DNA from: Sitta carolinensis
Lineage: Eukaryota; Chordata; Aves; Passeriformes; Sittidae
Length of the DNA: 64,000 nucleotides
Direction: 5' to 3'
NCBI GenBank assembly: GCA_032173965.1
Contig: CM063284.1
Location: forward strand, 111,760,410 to 111,824,409
Both the position numbers and the translations under genes were made by a program. Shown piece by piece: positions 51,816-62,600 of this stretch. The notes under the pieces are model-generated. The model was given only the letters and a program-made list of their open reading frames with translations, was not told where the DNA came from and made no database searches. Each line of letters starts with the position of its first letter. Position 1 is the stretch's first letter.

Positions 51816-54049
51816 TACACAGATATATTGCTCTTGCAGCTGGAGCAGTGGAAGTGTGAAATAGCCTGCTCTTCTGAAATTGCAATGAACAATGGGGAAG
51901 AGCCAAACACCTTGCACAGTTAAAGAAGAGCACAAAAAACAATACTTGGCAAAAGGGAATGCAGTAGGCCTTTTTCCCCAGAGTCCTGGCTGTCATCAGT
52001 GGGATTGTGGGAGGGAGAAAGACTATTTAAGTGATTGATTTGCAGGATAGAACCAGACTTCAGGCATATATGCAACTGTGGAGAAGCCACTATCTGGTTC
52101 TCACTTTGTCCATTCCCATTCCAGATGCTATACAGTGTAAGAATTTTTTTCCCTTGGATCTCAAGAAATCCCTGTGGTCAGGTCTCTGTAACCTTTAACT
52201 TGACCATGGGCACCAAATGAATACTTTCCACTGAAGGGAAGTCTGCAGCTGAAACCAGTTGCCTGGACCTTTCTTTTGAGTTTTTATAAGAGAGAACTGG
52301 TCTGTCTAAGCAAGGAAGAGACCCTAGGAGTTACAAGTGAACTTTTGCTAAAACATTTGCTTCACTAGCAGGTCACGAGATTTCTGTAAAGATCGATTCA
52401 TGTCAGTTGTATAAGAAAATTATCTCATGGATAACAAACCAACAGAAAGCAAAATGTGACAAAGTTTCTAATTCTGGTACTGAACAGTTTAAAGTCTGGT
52501 TTTCTTTTTCATCTTCACTAACTGATCAGTAGAGAGGCCAAAGAGAAACTCAAGAAATGAGTACATTAGAAGAACTTTGTGAATGTTATTGAGGACAGAG
52601 ATGGAAAAACCTTATAAACAACCAATGTTAAAAAGTTTCCTTGAAATGCAGCTGATTATTAGGCTGCTTAAATAAGTTTAGGAAGGGTTTTGCTTATAAG
52701 TAATAGACTAAAGATTAATTATCTAAAAAGTAGTAACGTGATGGAGAATTTTCAATTTGTTTTGTTAGGTTGAGAACTGGTGGGGGGGGGGAGGAAAAGT
52801 GTTTTTTAAAGTTTCCATGTTCTTCTGTATGTGTCTTCCTTCCCAAATTTGCCTTAAACCAAGACAATTATTATGTATCAGACCAAGGAAAATCTGTGGG
52901 GGAAAGCTCCTGGTTTTGTTTTCCTCTGTACTGTGGGTGTGGTCTGTTGGGCTTTCTCTACCAAATTCACTGCTTTTGAAGGGGCCCTGGGCAGTACAAA
53001 ACATTGTTTTTCATCTTTACAGCTGAAGTTGTTAGAGGGCAATGGAGTAATTTTATGGCCTGGAGAATAAGAGGAATCGGCTGAAGGACCAACGCTCTGT
53101 GGAGCTTTCTAAAGGAAACACCTCAAACTACAAGGGCAGAATTCATTGCGCCTCGTGACCCTAATGAGTCTTACATTCCCATTGCCAGCCAAGGGTTATC
53201 AGAAAGAAGGTCTATTTGCTGTGTGTTAAAATGAAAGTGAGAGATTTCTACTGAAGGGATCTGTTCTGTTTTTCTAACAAATTGATTCTTTGTTTTGTCA
53301 AACCTTGAAGCATGTCACAATCTCCTGATGATCTGACACGAGTCTCAAAATGAAATAATAGACTTTTGTTCTAACCCAGTCTTATGGACAACAGTACATC
53401 AGTATCAGGCAGACGTGTTGTGTCATGTTGCAGAACTGAGAGAGCTCAAAAAAACCCAAAACTGAAACATTCACATTTACTTCTGATGCTGGAGGGCTGC
53501 ATGGGGGAGGCAGAGGCAAGGTGCCAGCAGAATGAGCATGTGGGCACCACTCACTGCCCGGCTGTCTTGTTGCCTTGAGAGCTGGAAGGGAGAAATTATC
53601 ATTTGAATCTGCCTTTTGTCCCAGATATATGGAACCAGGAAATCACTAACTTGAGAAAAGGTGCTCTCAGCTTCTACTTACATCTCTTACTTGGCCCAGA
53701 AAGCTGCTAAGAAAAGCACACTCTGAGCTCTGCTGGATGGAATGAGACTCAGTAGACAGCTGGTACTTACTGCTAATCACCTTTTATACAACCATAGTGA
53801 CCTGTTACCTCCAAGTAAGACATGACTTTTGGTGTTGTAATTTTGAGGGCTTAACTATTGGAATAAAAAAATTCCACTTATGACAAACTTCAGTTAAATC
53901 AAATGTAGTTACAGTCTGTTAGACCCAGGTAAATATTACACATCTTAAATAGAAAGAAATTTTTACCTTTTTTTTTTTTTTTTGCTTTGATCTCTAGACT
54001 ATTTCTCTAGAAATTTCTCCATGTATGTTGTATGTGTTGTTACTTAATA
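51816..54049. other. Unique DNA, no gene seen
   Basis: ORFs stay below 80 codons, and several overlap in different frames near 52770-53070. A G-run of nine lies near 52782-52790 and a T16 run at 53968-53983. No interspersed repeat is recognised. Confidence 0.55.
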
Positions 54050-54071
54050 ATCTGATGCCTAGGCATCAGAT
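54050..54071. repeat. Perfect 22-bp palindrome
   Basis: ATCTGATGCCT (54050-54060) is followed at once by AGGCATCAGAT (54061-54071), a perfect inverted repeat with no spacer and CCTAGG at the centre. The next bases on both sides do not pair. It lies 226 bases from the LTR edge at 54298. Confidence 0.95.
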
Positions 54072-54114
54072 ATTCCAACATTAATTGGATGATGGAACAA
54101 GATGACTACTGACT

Positions 54115-54235
54115 ATTACAAAGCCTCTAATGGGCTCAGTCTTAGCCCAGAGTGTGCTGAGGTACTGAATTTAAGCACTTGACATCAAAATTGTATCTTT
54201 AACTACACTCCAGGATTATGCTTAAGGCTAATTTT
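54115..54235. repeat. Possible old sauropsid repeat remnant
   Basis: AATTTAAGCACTTGACATCA and CCAGGATTATGCTTAAGGCT recall the 'GCTTAAG...GGATTA' pieces of an old repeat found in reptile and bird genomes. The match is from memory, short and unnamed, so it is only a pointer. Confidence 0.25.
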
Positions 54236-54297
54236 TGTTCAGTATAAGTCCTTTATACATGCCTGTGTAGTGAGAAAAGCTTTGAAATCTTTAAAAA

Positions 54298-55644
54298 TGT
54301 TTTTGGTTTGATTTTGCCAATTTCAAAATTTCTAATCAAGAGCAAAGCAGGCTTAAGCTTAAAAGTAATAAGACTTTATTAACTAACACTAAAAGAAAGA
54401 AAAACAACAAGAATGAGGATGAAACCTTCAAAACATTCTTCCTCCCTCCCCAACCCTTCTTTTCTCCCAACCGACAATGTAAAGAAAACAACACTCAGAA
54501 ATCTCAGTCGGTTTTCCACCTCTAAAACAGTCTTTCTTCAGTTAGGGAGGGAAGCACCTCTCCTTCGCTATGGTCAATTTCTCCACAAGAAAACAGTTCT
54601 CTTGTAGATCCATTCTTCATGAACAGAAACTGCGGGAAACATTTGTGTTCATGAAACTCCTCCCATGTTCACAGTTGTGTCTCTGGGTCACATCGATGTA
54701 TGGGGTCTTATTTTAAAGATAACTGTTCAAAACAAAGGCTCTCTTTATCTTTGGGACCACCTTCACCTCCAAGAAACAGAGACTCACTTCTTCTTTGAGG
54801 GCAAAGAGTCTTTATCACTTTATCTCTCTGTTCAACTTCTCATGAAATCAACAATCCCTCAACATTTCACTCCTTTGCTCAGGTCTACAATTTGAACTTT
54901 TTTATCTCCCCCATACTTCTTTATGGGTTAAAGGAAAAAAATCTCAATATATTATAGCCAATCACCATAGCTCACAAGAGTTTTTTACAGCTCAAAAGCA
55001 ACTTCCCACACTCCTTCCACCTGGACTTTCACTCTTTCTTGACTGACTTTGATACTTCATGTGGTCTTTACACATCTGCATTCTGATTTTCTCTCATTGG
55101 AGATAGGATGGAGGCTTTCCAGGTCCCATCTGTGCACTGATGCACTGAAAGAGTCAACAAGAGACAGTGTCTACCACAGTCCATGGTGTCAGATTTCAAA
55201 GCCGGGCTGGGTGGGGGCAGCTCTCAGAGGGTCCAGACCCAAAGACAATTGCTCACTGGTTGCCTGCAGCCAGGAGGGAGAGTTGGACAGGTCCCAAATT
55301 CCTTTTCCACCCCTCGGTCTCATCAGCTGCTCTTGCCTGTGTCATCGCGTTTCCCCCCCTCTCTGCCCAGGCTCCCAGAGGCAGGTTCAGCTGGGGCCAG
55401 CAGCAGAGCAGACTCTGTGCCGCAGATGTTCCCAAATCAGCTGAGCCTGCCTGGCCCGCGGGGCCTCCCCCTGCCCAGGGCCGAGAGAGGGCAGAGGTGT
55501 GTGCTCTGACAGCCACAAGGAAAGAGACATTCCCGGGCTTCTTCCAAAGGTAATAAGAACTAGAAAATGCTTTCCCATTGATCCAATAAAATGCCAATCT
55601 CAAACCCAGCCAGCTCATTTCCCTGGGCTGGTCAAACCAGGACA
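54298..55644 (-). mobile_element. Solo ERV LTR, 1347 bp, with 5-bp target duplication
   Basis: On the minus strand the element opens TGTCCTGGTTTGACCAGCCC at 55644, in the style of bird ERV LTRs, and closes CAAATC...AAAAACA at 54298, giving the required TG...CA ends. It is flanked by AAAAA on each side (54293-54297 and 55645-55649), a 5-bp direct repeat as produced by ERVL-class integrases. An A-run is weak evidence on its own. On the minus strand AATAAA (54380-54375) is a likely poly(A) signal near the 3' end. GATTGGCTATAATATA near 54965-54948 could be a CCAAT/TATA promoter. The 5' third (about 55190-55520) is distinctly GC-rich, unlike the rest of the window, and carries chance ORFs in several frames up to 131 codons. 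No gag, pol or env DNA adjoins it, so it is a solo LTR. The long size suggests a lineage-specific family. The exact family name needs a library search. Confidence 0.85.
54375..54380 (-). promoter_or_regulatory. Poly(A) signal of the minus-strand LTR
   Basis: The plus strand reads TTTATT, so AATAAA on the minus strand, about 80 bases before the LTR's 3' terminus. That fits a normal R/U5 arrangement. Other AATAAA sites occur by chance in such DNA. Confidence 0.5.
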
Positions 55645-58484
55645 AAAAAGTAAAATTTAAAATACCTGGAAGAATTTAAAATTATAACCCTCCCCATCTT
55701 TTGCATTTATATATATATATATAAATATTGTGACATGACTTATCTTGTAAAGGAAGAATAAAAAGATTCGATAGAGTAATTTAACATTATTATTCCTGTG
55801 TGCTGAAATAGACTGCCTTTGCTATGATGCAATGATTTTTTTATGTTCTTTTTTTTCTAGATAAGAGTAAAATTCTAGCTAGAGTTTTTTCCCAGTAAAA
55901 TTTCCTAAAATTCACCCTTCAGTATCTTCCTCTCAGAAGTCCCAACAGATATTTTAAAGCCAATGTGAAAGGTTAGATTATGACTCATAAAGACTGACAG
56001 TTTTGTATTTCCAGATTTTAGCCTGAATCTCCATCCTGTATGTGTATATAGAAGGGAGCTATTAAGTACAAATTAGGAGTTTCTTAAGTGAATTGGGCTT
56101 TACAGTAAATATTCCAATTCAGATTATTGATATTGTCCAGCATGGAACACTTGCAGTTCCAATTGTAGTAAAATATACTCACAATAAATAGCAAGACACA
56201 ACAACATGCAAGTAGCTGTTCCATTCTTCAAAGGTAGCAAGCTTTGAGGCACCATGCCAGAAGACCAAGGGCGAGTGGGTTTTCTGAGTGTGAATTATTC
56301 TCTGTAATTCGTGCTCTGGTATAGAACGCAGAACTGAGAAGATCATCAGTTGAATGAGCTTTAAATATTGCCAAATCAAATATTAGGTTGATAACGCAGA
56401 AAGGTAGATTGAATTTACAGCAAAAACAGAGGACAAATAAGCTTTACCAACAGTGAAGCTGTTGTGTGATATTTTGTGTCTTGATTTGCGCGTTTTAACA
56501 GGAGATGAGTTTAGGTTAAATCCTCAGGCTGTAAACATTGCTGGAGGACAGAAACTTCTGAAGTTGGATATATATTCAATAGTTCAACATTGTTAAGACA
56601 AAAGTACTAACTTTTTCAGTATTACTTGTAAATAAAAAATATTGACAGTAGACAGCTGTCACAGAAACTTTTAAATTTTTAAATTTAGTCAAATAAAGTG
56701 ATATCTGACCTATCTTTAAATGTTCTATTTGGGTTTCAGCTCAAGAATTTGGAAGCCTTCTTGATGCCTGAGTTATTTTGAACATCTTCTGTGAACATCT
56801 TCTCTTCACTCTGATGAAGCAGATTCAAGCTATTGTCTTGCATGCTTTCAGCTGGAAAGGAGAAAGTCATTAATGGTGTCCCACCTAAAAAGAGATAACC
56901 TCCACTTAGTGCATGTTGTCTGTTCATATGGCATGTTTTATCTGTATTTGGACATGAAGGCCAAAACACTTAAAGGTGTTTATGAAACTCATTTCTGGAC
57001 AGGTTTCTCATGAAATTAAGCACTGGTATTTAAGAATTTATGGTGTTCGTCATCCAAGTGCTAAGAAATGTGGAAACAATAGTGAAATAAAGCTGTCTTA
57101 ACATTTTTCTCCTCTATAACAGCTCTGAAACTTTTTAACTGCAGCTTTTCTATTGTGGAGATCGTTTCTGAGGTATGTTATGGAAGAACTTTAAAAGCAA
57201 AGTTCTTAGAGAGGTGGGTAGAATTAACTATTGACAGAAGAGCTCCTTGTCCTCTAGCTGATTATGCTGGGAAGATTTTGTCCATATTTCTTTATATCAA
57301 TGTTTTTCATGGAAGCATCCTACTAGGAGTCTTTCTCTTCCCGATGTAAAGAGACCAGGGTGAAAGGCAGTATGTAGGACCACTCATGAAGACATGTTTC
57401 TCAGGTCTCATATGTCCCTGTCCAACTGAATGACTTTGACCAGAGTTTTGCATACTCCCAGAGCAAGGGGACAAGTCTCAGAGCTGAGGCACCTCTGTTT
57501 AGTTGAATTTAAACTTTTGTTTGTGGAGAATAAATAGATAATTGAATGAACATTTTTTATTGTCTCATTCACCTTCCAATTATCTTTTAGCAAAGTTTAA
57601 GAGTCTGGCAGCAGTATTCATTTTCTCTGTCTTTTCAGAGGGTTTGTGTTTGCCAGAAAAAACAGAATTTGACATTTTACCAACATAACTGGGGGAGAAA
57701 ATGGCAAAATTAAAACAAGACTAGGTTCACTCAGGGGCTGCACTGATACTCAAGGGCAAAGAAAAGAGATATTCAACAAGAACTTAACATAACAACATAA
57801 AATAATAAGCCTGAGATCCTTAACAAAGGCTTCTGGCACTTACAGAGTGTAAATAGTGAAGATTAATAAATGTGATTAAATTGAACCAGATTTTGTCATA
57901 GGATGCTGAAGGGTTCAGAAACTTTCCACTGTCCCCTTGTCCCCTAAAAAATTTGGTTGTAGGAACCAAAACAAATGTATTTCTTCATTAACTAGAATAT
58001 GAATACAGTTAATAGACCACGGATTAAGGCACTTCTAGGGAAGCCTGGGGAGATGGATGTTTAGACCTCATACTCCAATTTTTAGCCTGGAGAAAGTAAT
58101 AAAAATTTAAGAGTAATTTAAATCAATAAATCATAGTTTTCTTATGAAAAATATTGCCTATAGAGACTTTTGCTCACAGTTCTGAAGATGTTCCGTTGTC
58201 ATATCTTAAAGAGATATTTTTTTTCCTTCTTTCACTTGGTATTATTGTTCATAAAAAGGATAAAAGTGGTATACCTACATTTTATTGGTTTAGACCATAA
58301 TTCAAAACCCCTTCATCCAATATCACTGTTCCTTTTTTTTTCTCACTAATAAGGAACAGGTAACAGAACAAGTAAAGCAGCCTCTGTAACATTACTGAGT
58401 ACCTTTTGGGGATACTAATAAACGAATGATGCTCTGTAGAAGCAGAGAAGAAAGAAATATAGTATCTGCCTTTTAAACAGAGAG
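55645..58484. other. Unique AT-rich DNA, no gene seen
   Basis: A (TA)8 microsatellite lies at 55708-55723. ORFs stay below 80 codons. I recognise no repeat until the CR1 copy begins. Confidence 0.55.
55708..55723. repeat. (TA)8 microsatellite
   Basis: Eight TA units are read directly. Confidence 0.9.
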
Positions 58485-59640
58485 AGGAAGAAGACTTGAA
58501 AAATTAAGTCCAGCTGTCCTCATATCAATACTGGGAAAGATACTGAAACAATTTACAAAACAGCCAATTTATAATTACTTAGGGATGATAAGAAAAAAAG
58601 CATTAAGGATTTATCAGGAAAAAGAATGTTAAGGCATTCTAATTATTTTCTTTGACAAGGTAGCTCTCCTTGTAAATAAAGGGATGGAGTACATACGATA
58701 TATATGTTAATCTTGCATTTTGACTCTACCTCATACAGTTTTCTCACAAGCAAAATAAAGGAAAATGGCCTAAATTAAAGTATTACAAAATAGATGAAAG
58801 GCAGTGTTTGCAAACAGGTGTGAGTAGCTACTATTAAAATGGGTAGTTGGTAAATCCATTCTGATCAGTGTTATGGATGAGTGTACAGATTGTCACAACA
58901 AAATCTCCAATGTCTTAAGAATGAGGGAGATTGCAAGTGCTTTCTAAGGCATAACGGATATTGAAAGTTATTGTGAAAAATTAGAAGAATGATCTGAGAT
59001 GAGTGTCAATAAATATAAGCACTGTTTCTAGGGAGGGATAATCACACACAAACAGAGAGCAGAGAGTAACTGGCTAGACAGCAGAGCTGCAGAGAAGGGT
59101 GCGAGGGTGATTTTGGACTACAGACCAATGTCTTTTATTGAACAGCCACTTCATTCTGTGATGAATTAAAAGAAATTCTGTGTTTCAGGCAGAAGCAGGA
59201 GTTCCATCCTACTTGGTGCTTTGGGTTCTGAGATAGGAACTCGCCCCAGCTTTGGGCACCACTTTTTCAGAGAGTTGCAGACAAATTGGCCAGTGTCCAG
59301 AGCAGAGGAACAGGAATGATAAGCAGTTTAGAAAGCATGACCTGTGAGGAAAGATTGAAGGAATTGGATTTGTTTAGTCTACAACAGAAAAGCCTGAGAG
59401 GGACATGATAACAGTCTTCAAGTATGTAGAAGGTTGTTGTAAAGTAGACAGTGATCAATTATACTCCAAGTCCACTGACAGAAAAAATGATTGCTTTAAT
59501 TTGAAATGAAGAAGTTTTAGGTTAGATATTGCAAAAAAATCCGTGAAAATAAAATCCTTTTACCACACTGATTATAACTAAGTGCTTGAACAAGGTACCA
59601 AGGAAATTTCAAGAGTTTTTAAAGAATTCATTACTAATAT
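58485..59640 (+). mobile_element. Ancient CR1 LINE: decayed ORF2 end and 3' region
   Basis: This follows an old turtle/bird-type CR1 for over a kilobase in the forward direction. AAGTCCAGCTGTCCTCATAT, GGGAAAGATACTGAAACAAT and ACAAAACAGCCAATTTATAA come first, then TTTTCTTTGACAAGGTAGCT, TTCTCACAAGCAAAATAAAG and GATTGCAAGTGCTTTCTAAG. Later blocks are TCCAGAGCAGAGGAACAGGA, TTTAGAAAGCATGACCTGTG, AGGAAAGATTGAAGGAATTG, TGATAACAGTCTTCAAGTAT and TTAGGTTAGATATTGC. In the family the first part codes for the end of the reverse transcriptase. Here it is full of stops and indels, so it is dead. A stretch near 58790-58870 lacks several hundred family bases, an internal deletion, and the 3' end fades after about 59600 without the tail repeats. 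The level of decay says it is much older than the CR1 copy at 26025. Confidence 0.88.
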
Positions 59641-62600
59641 AAGTAAGGGCCAGAGAAAATGCAGGTATTTTCAATGCAGGTATCCACTAGATAAAGTACT
59701 AGGGTTCCTTTTATGTCCTATATTATCTAATTTCTAAAAAATAATCTTCTCTGCAAAAGTTACCTAAGTTTCAGCAATGTAAGAACTAATGAGTTTCCTA
59801 ATTCATGCCATGGTAGTTTACTTTATTTGCATGTCTGAATTTGTCTTCTGGTTTTTTTTCTGAAAAATAGGAGTACAGTGGTTCAAAAGAATTCCAAGTA
59901 CTTACTTAAAAAAATTCAACAAAATGCAAAAAAAATCAATTCTGTGTGTAGCAAGTCATTACTGCCATTTTTATCTGAAGTTTTTGTAAAGTGAAGCAAA
60001 TGAGGCATTTAAAGTTTTAAGTTTATCTCTTATAATACAAAGGCCATCAGTGACCTAGTGGATGTATTTATTTCCCAGACAGCATTAACTTATTTTTCTG
60101 TTTCTGATATACTTGTAACTATGGAATTTTCCCTATAGAACAGCAAATATGAAAACATCATTATCACCATCTGACCTTCCCAGCACGTTAGCAAGGAAGC
60201 TATCAGTGAAGGTGAGGTAAACCTAGACTGTATACTACAGAGACTGATAGGCAGATATTCCCTTCTGCTGAATCTGCTTTGAGATTGCTAAATTGCAGCA
60301 AAGAAATAATAGGACAGGTGAGAGAAGACAGCATCTGAAACCACCAGAGGAAGGCTCTGCCAGAGTCAAGTGCCAAATGCTGATGGCCGAGCTCTTGCCA
60401 TGTATTCAGGAGGCATAAAAACAAGATTTCTAATTCTCTTCTGTTGATGTTTTTTTGCCATCCAGCGCAGTTATGTATGATTTACTTCCAACATGGGTTA
60501 GCTAAGGGAAAGGAGATACTTATTTGTTACAGGTTAATACCTACAGATGGAACTTGGAGGGAATTCCTGGGTCACAGAACCCAGCCCTGTTACTGAAAAT
60601 TTTCAGTCCCTCTGTCCTAAAACTAACCATAAACAGCAGTAAGAAGCCCAGCTTCTTACCAAAAGAAAAAAAAAAGCTTCTTTCCCGGCTGGGACTGCAG
60701 GTCAAAAGCAGGGAAGGAGTTGACAGATGAATATTACTCATTTCCAGGTTGTTACATTAAACTGATTAATCACTCGGAAGGAGGCAAGTTAAAGGGGTTA
60801 GGAAAGTATTTCAGTAAACAATAAATATGAGGTCTGAGAAGAATAGTGTTGTTTATAGCTAAGAGTTGGCTGTCATCATTTGGTATCAATCCATTTAGAT
60901 GTGTAATTAAATGTTTGTGTATGAAATTACAGTTAAGACACACAAATTTTTTGTTAAAAATTCTTTTCATATATGTTTGAATTAACTTTTCATCTGATCT
61001 GAATAGATTCCTCTATTATTTTCCTTCTTTCACATTTTACCTACTTATAATGTTGTATCACCGCTTCCTTTCCCCCTGAGGATTATGGAACCCCCAGGAA
61101 ATATAACACCTATATAGTTTATCACTGACAAAAGCCAGTAATCAAAAGGGGTTTCGTTTCCAAGCTTGAACTGGCAAAAGTCCTCCTTCCTTTACATGTC
61201 CTCCTAAAGGTCTATTTTTGTTCTGTCCATGAGAAATCAGCCATTTACAAGTGGCAAGCTGGACAGAGTTACAGTTTTTCCAGAGCAAAGGAGCACAAAA
61301 ATATTTCATCCTCAGTTCAGCCTTAAACTTTGCCTACAAGCTCCACAAAAGATGTTCTTTTACCCAGTTTATTAGCAAGTATTGCGAAACTGTGAGACAC
61401 ATCACTGCTGGAGACCTTTTCAGTGATACTTAAATCATTGCACATACCCACCACTATCCTGAAAGCATCCTTAAGATATCTCACTGGAGTCCATGTCCGG
61501 GTAGACTTTCAGCTCTCACCTTTCTGACCCTGTTTGAAATTCCTCATTGACTCACCTATTTCAACTCCTTTCATTGTCTTTTTCTTGGTCACTGTCTTAG
61601 GGGCACCTTTCTCTACATGTCTTGATCCATATTTTTCAGTTTTGATGTCCCTGGATTGTACTTCACTCCCAGTTTAGCTGGCTATTCCTTCTCTCCACAT
61701 GTGCTGCTAAATACTTTATTTTCTAAAGAGACAGCACCACATCCCACAGCAGGATCTGCTAGAGCTCATCAAATAACATAATAAAGGTTTAGGCATCAGG
61801 GTTATTCATCACATTTTCCTTTCACATACTGTTTGACATAATGCCCTTCTCTCCAAGAACTCATGCCCAGAAGGTCTCCAAGTATCTGAGATATTATAGC
61901 TGTGTTTATGCTGATAAACCTGTCGTGGACAGGGACTGTTCCCTTGTACCTGTCACACAGCATGTGGTGCTGTGTCTCCCCTGAGCATACGGTTTTCTTG
62001 GTGGATCTAAGGTATAACTATTACTTTATGTGATTTTCTTCAGGTATATTCAGTAAAGTGAGGTCTCTCTTTCTACTACTAAGAACCAAGGTTTCATAGG
62101 GTGAAAATTGTGGGGTTATGTTGCGTGCCTTGGTGCAAAAGTGTGGAGAGATCTTTGGATGCACAAACCCTGTGCAGGTAGTATCAGAGGACAGCACAGG
62201 CTCTAATCTGTTGTAGTCTCACCCACATTACTTGCTGGTAAGTGCTCCTTACCATGTGTGCTCCCCCATCAGTCCTGTCTGAGCATTATTACTGAAATGT
62301 GGTAGATGGCACAGGCAGCTTAGTGATCAAGTTCACTCCTTGGCCTTGATTTATTTAGTGATATAGATATAGCCTATGTTTTGAACATGCTGTACAGACC
62401 ATTTTCTGTTATATTTTTGTTCTTATGTACTAAGGCAATCTGTAACATATCAGACACTAACATTTTTTAGGACATTTTCAACAACAAGATTTTTTTTTTT
62501 ATGACAATAATAGCAATAATTAAGAAACGAGTGCCAAAATCTAGCTCATGTTTTGCAAGTCATAGCTATTCTCCAAATCAGACAAATGTCCTGTACTAGG

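Noticed and set aside
55049..55645. Cluster of overlapping ORFs up to 131 codons in both strands
   Set aside because: They lie within the GC-rich part of the minus-strand LTR, where stop codons are sparse by composition.
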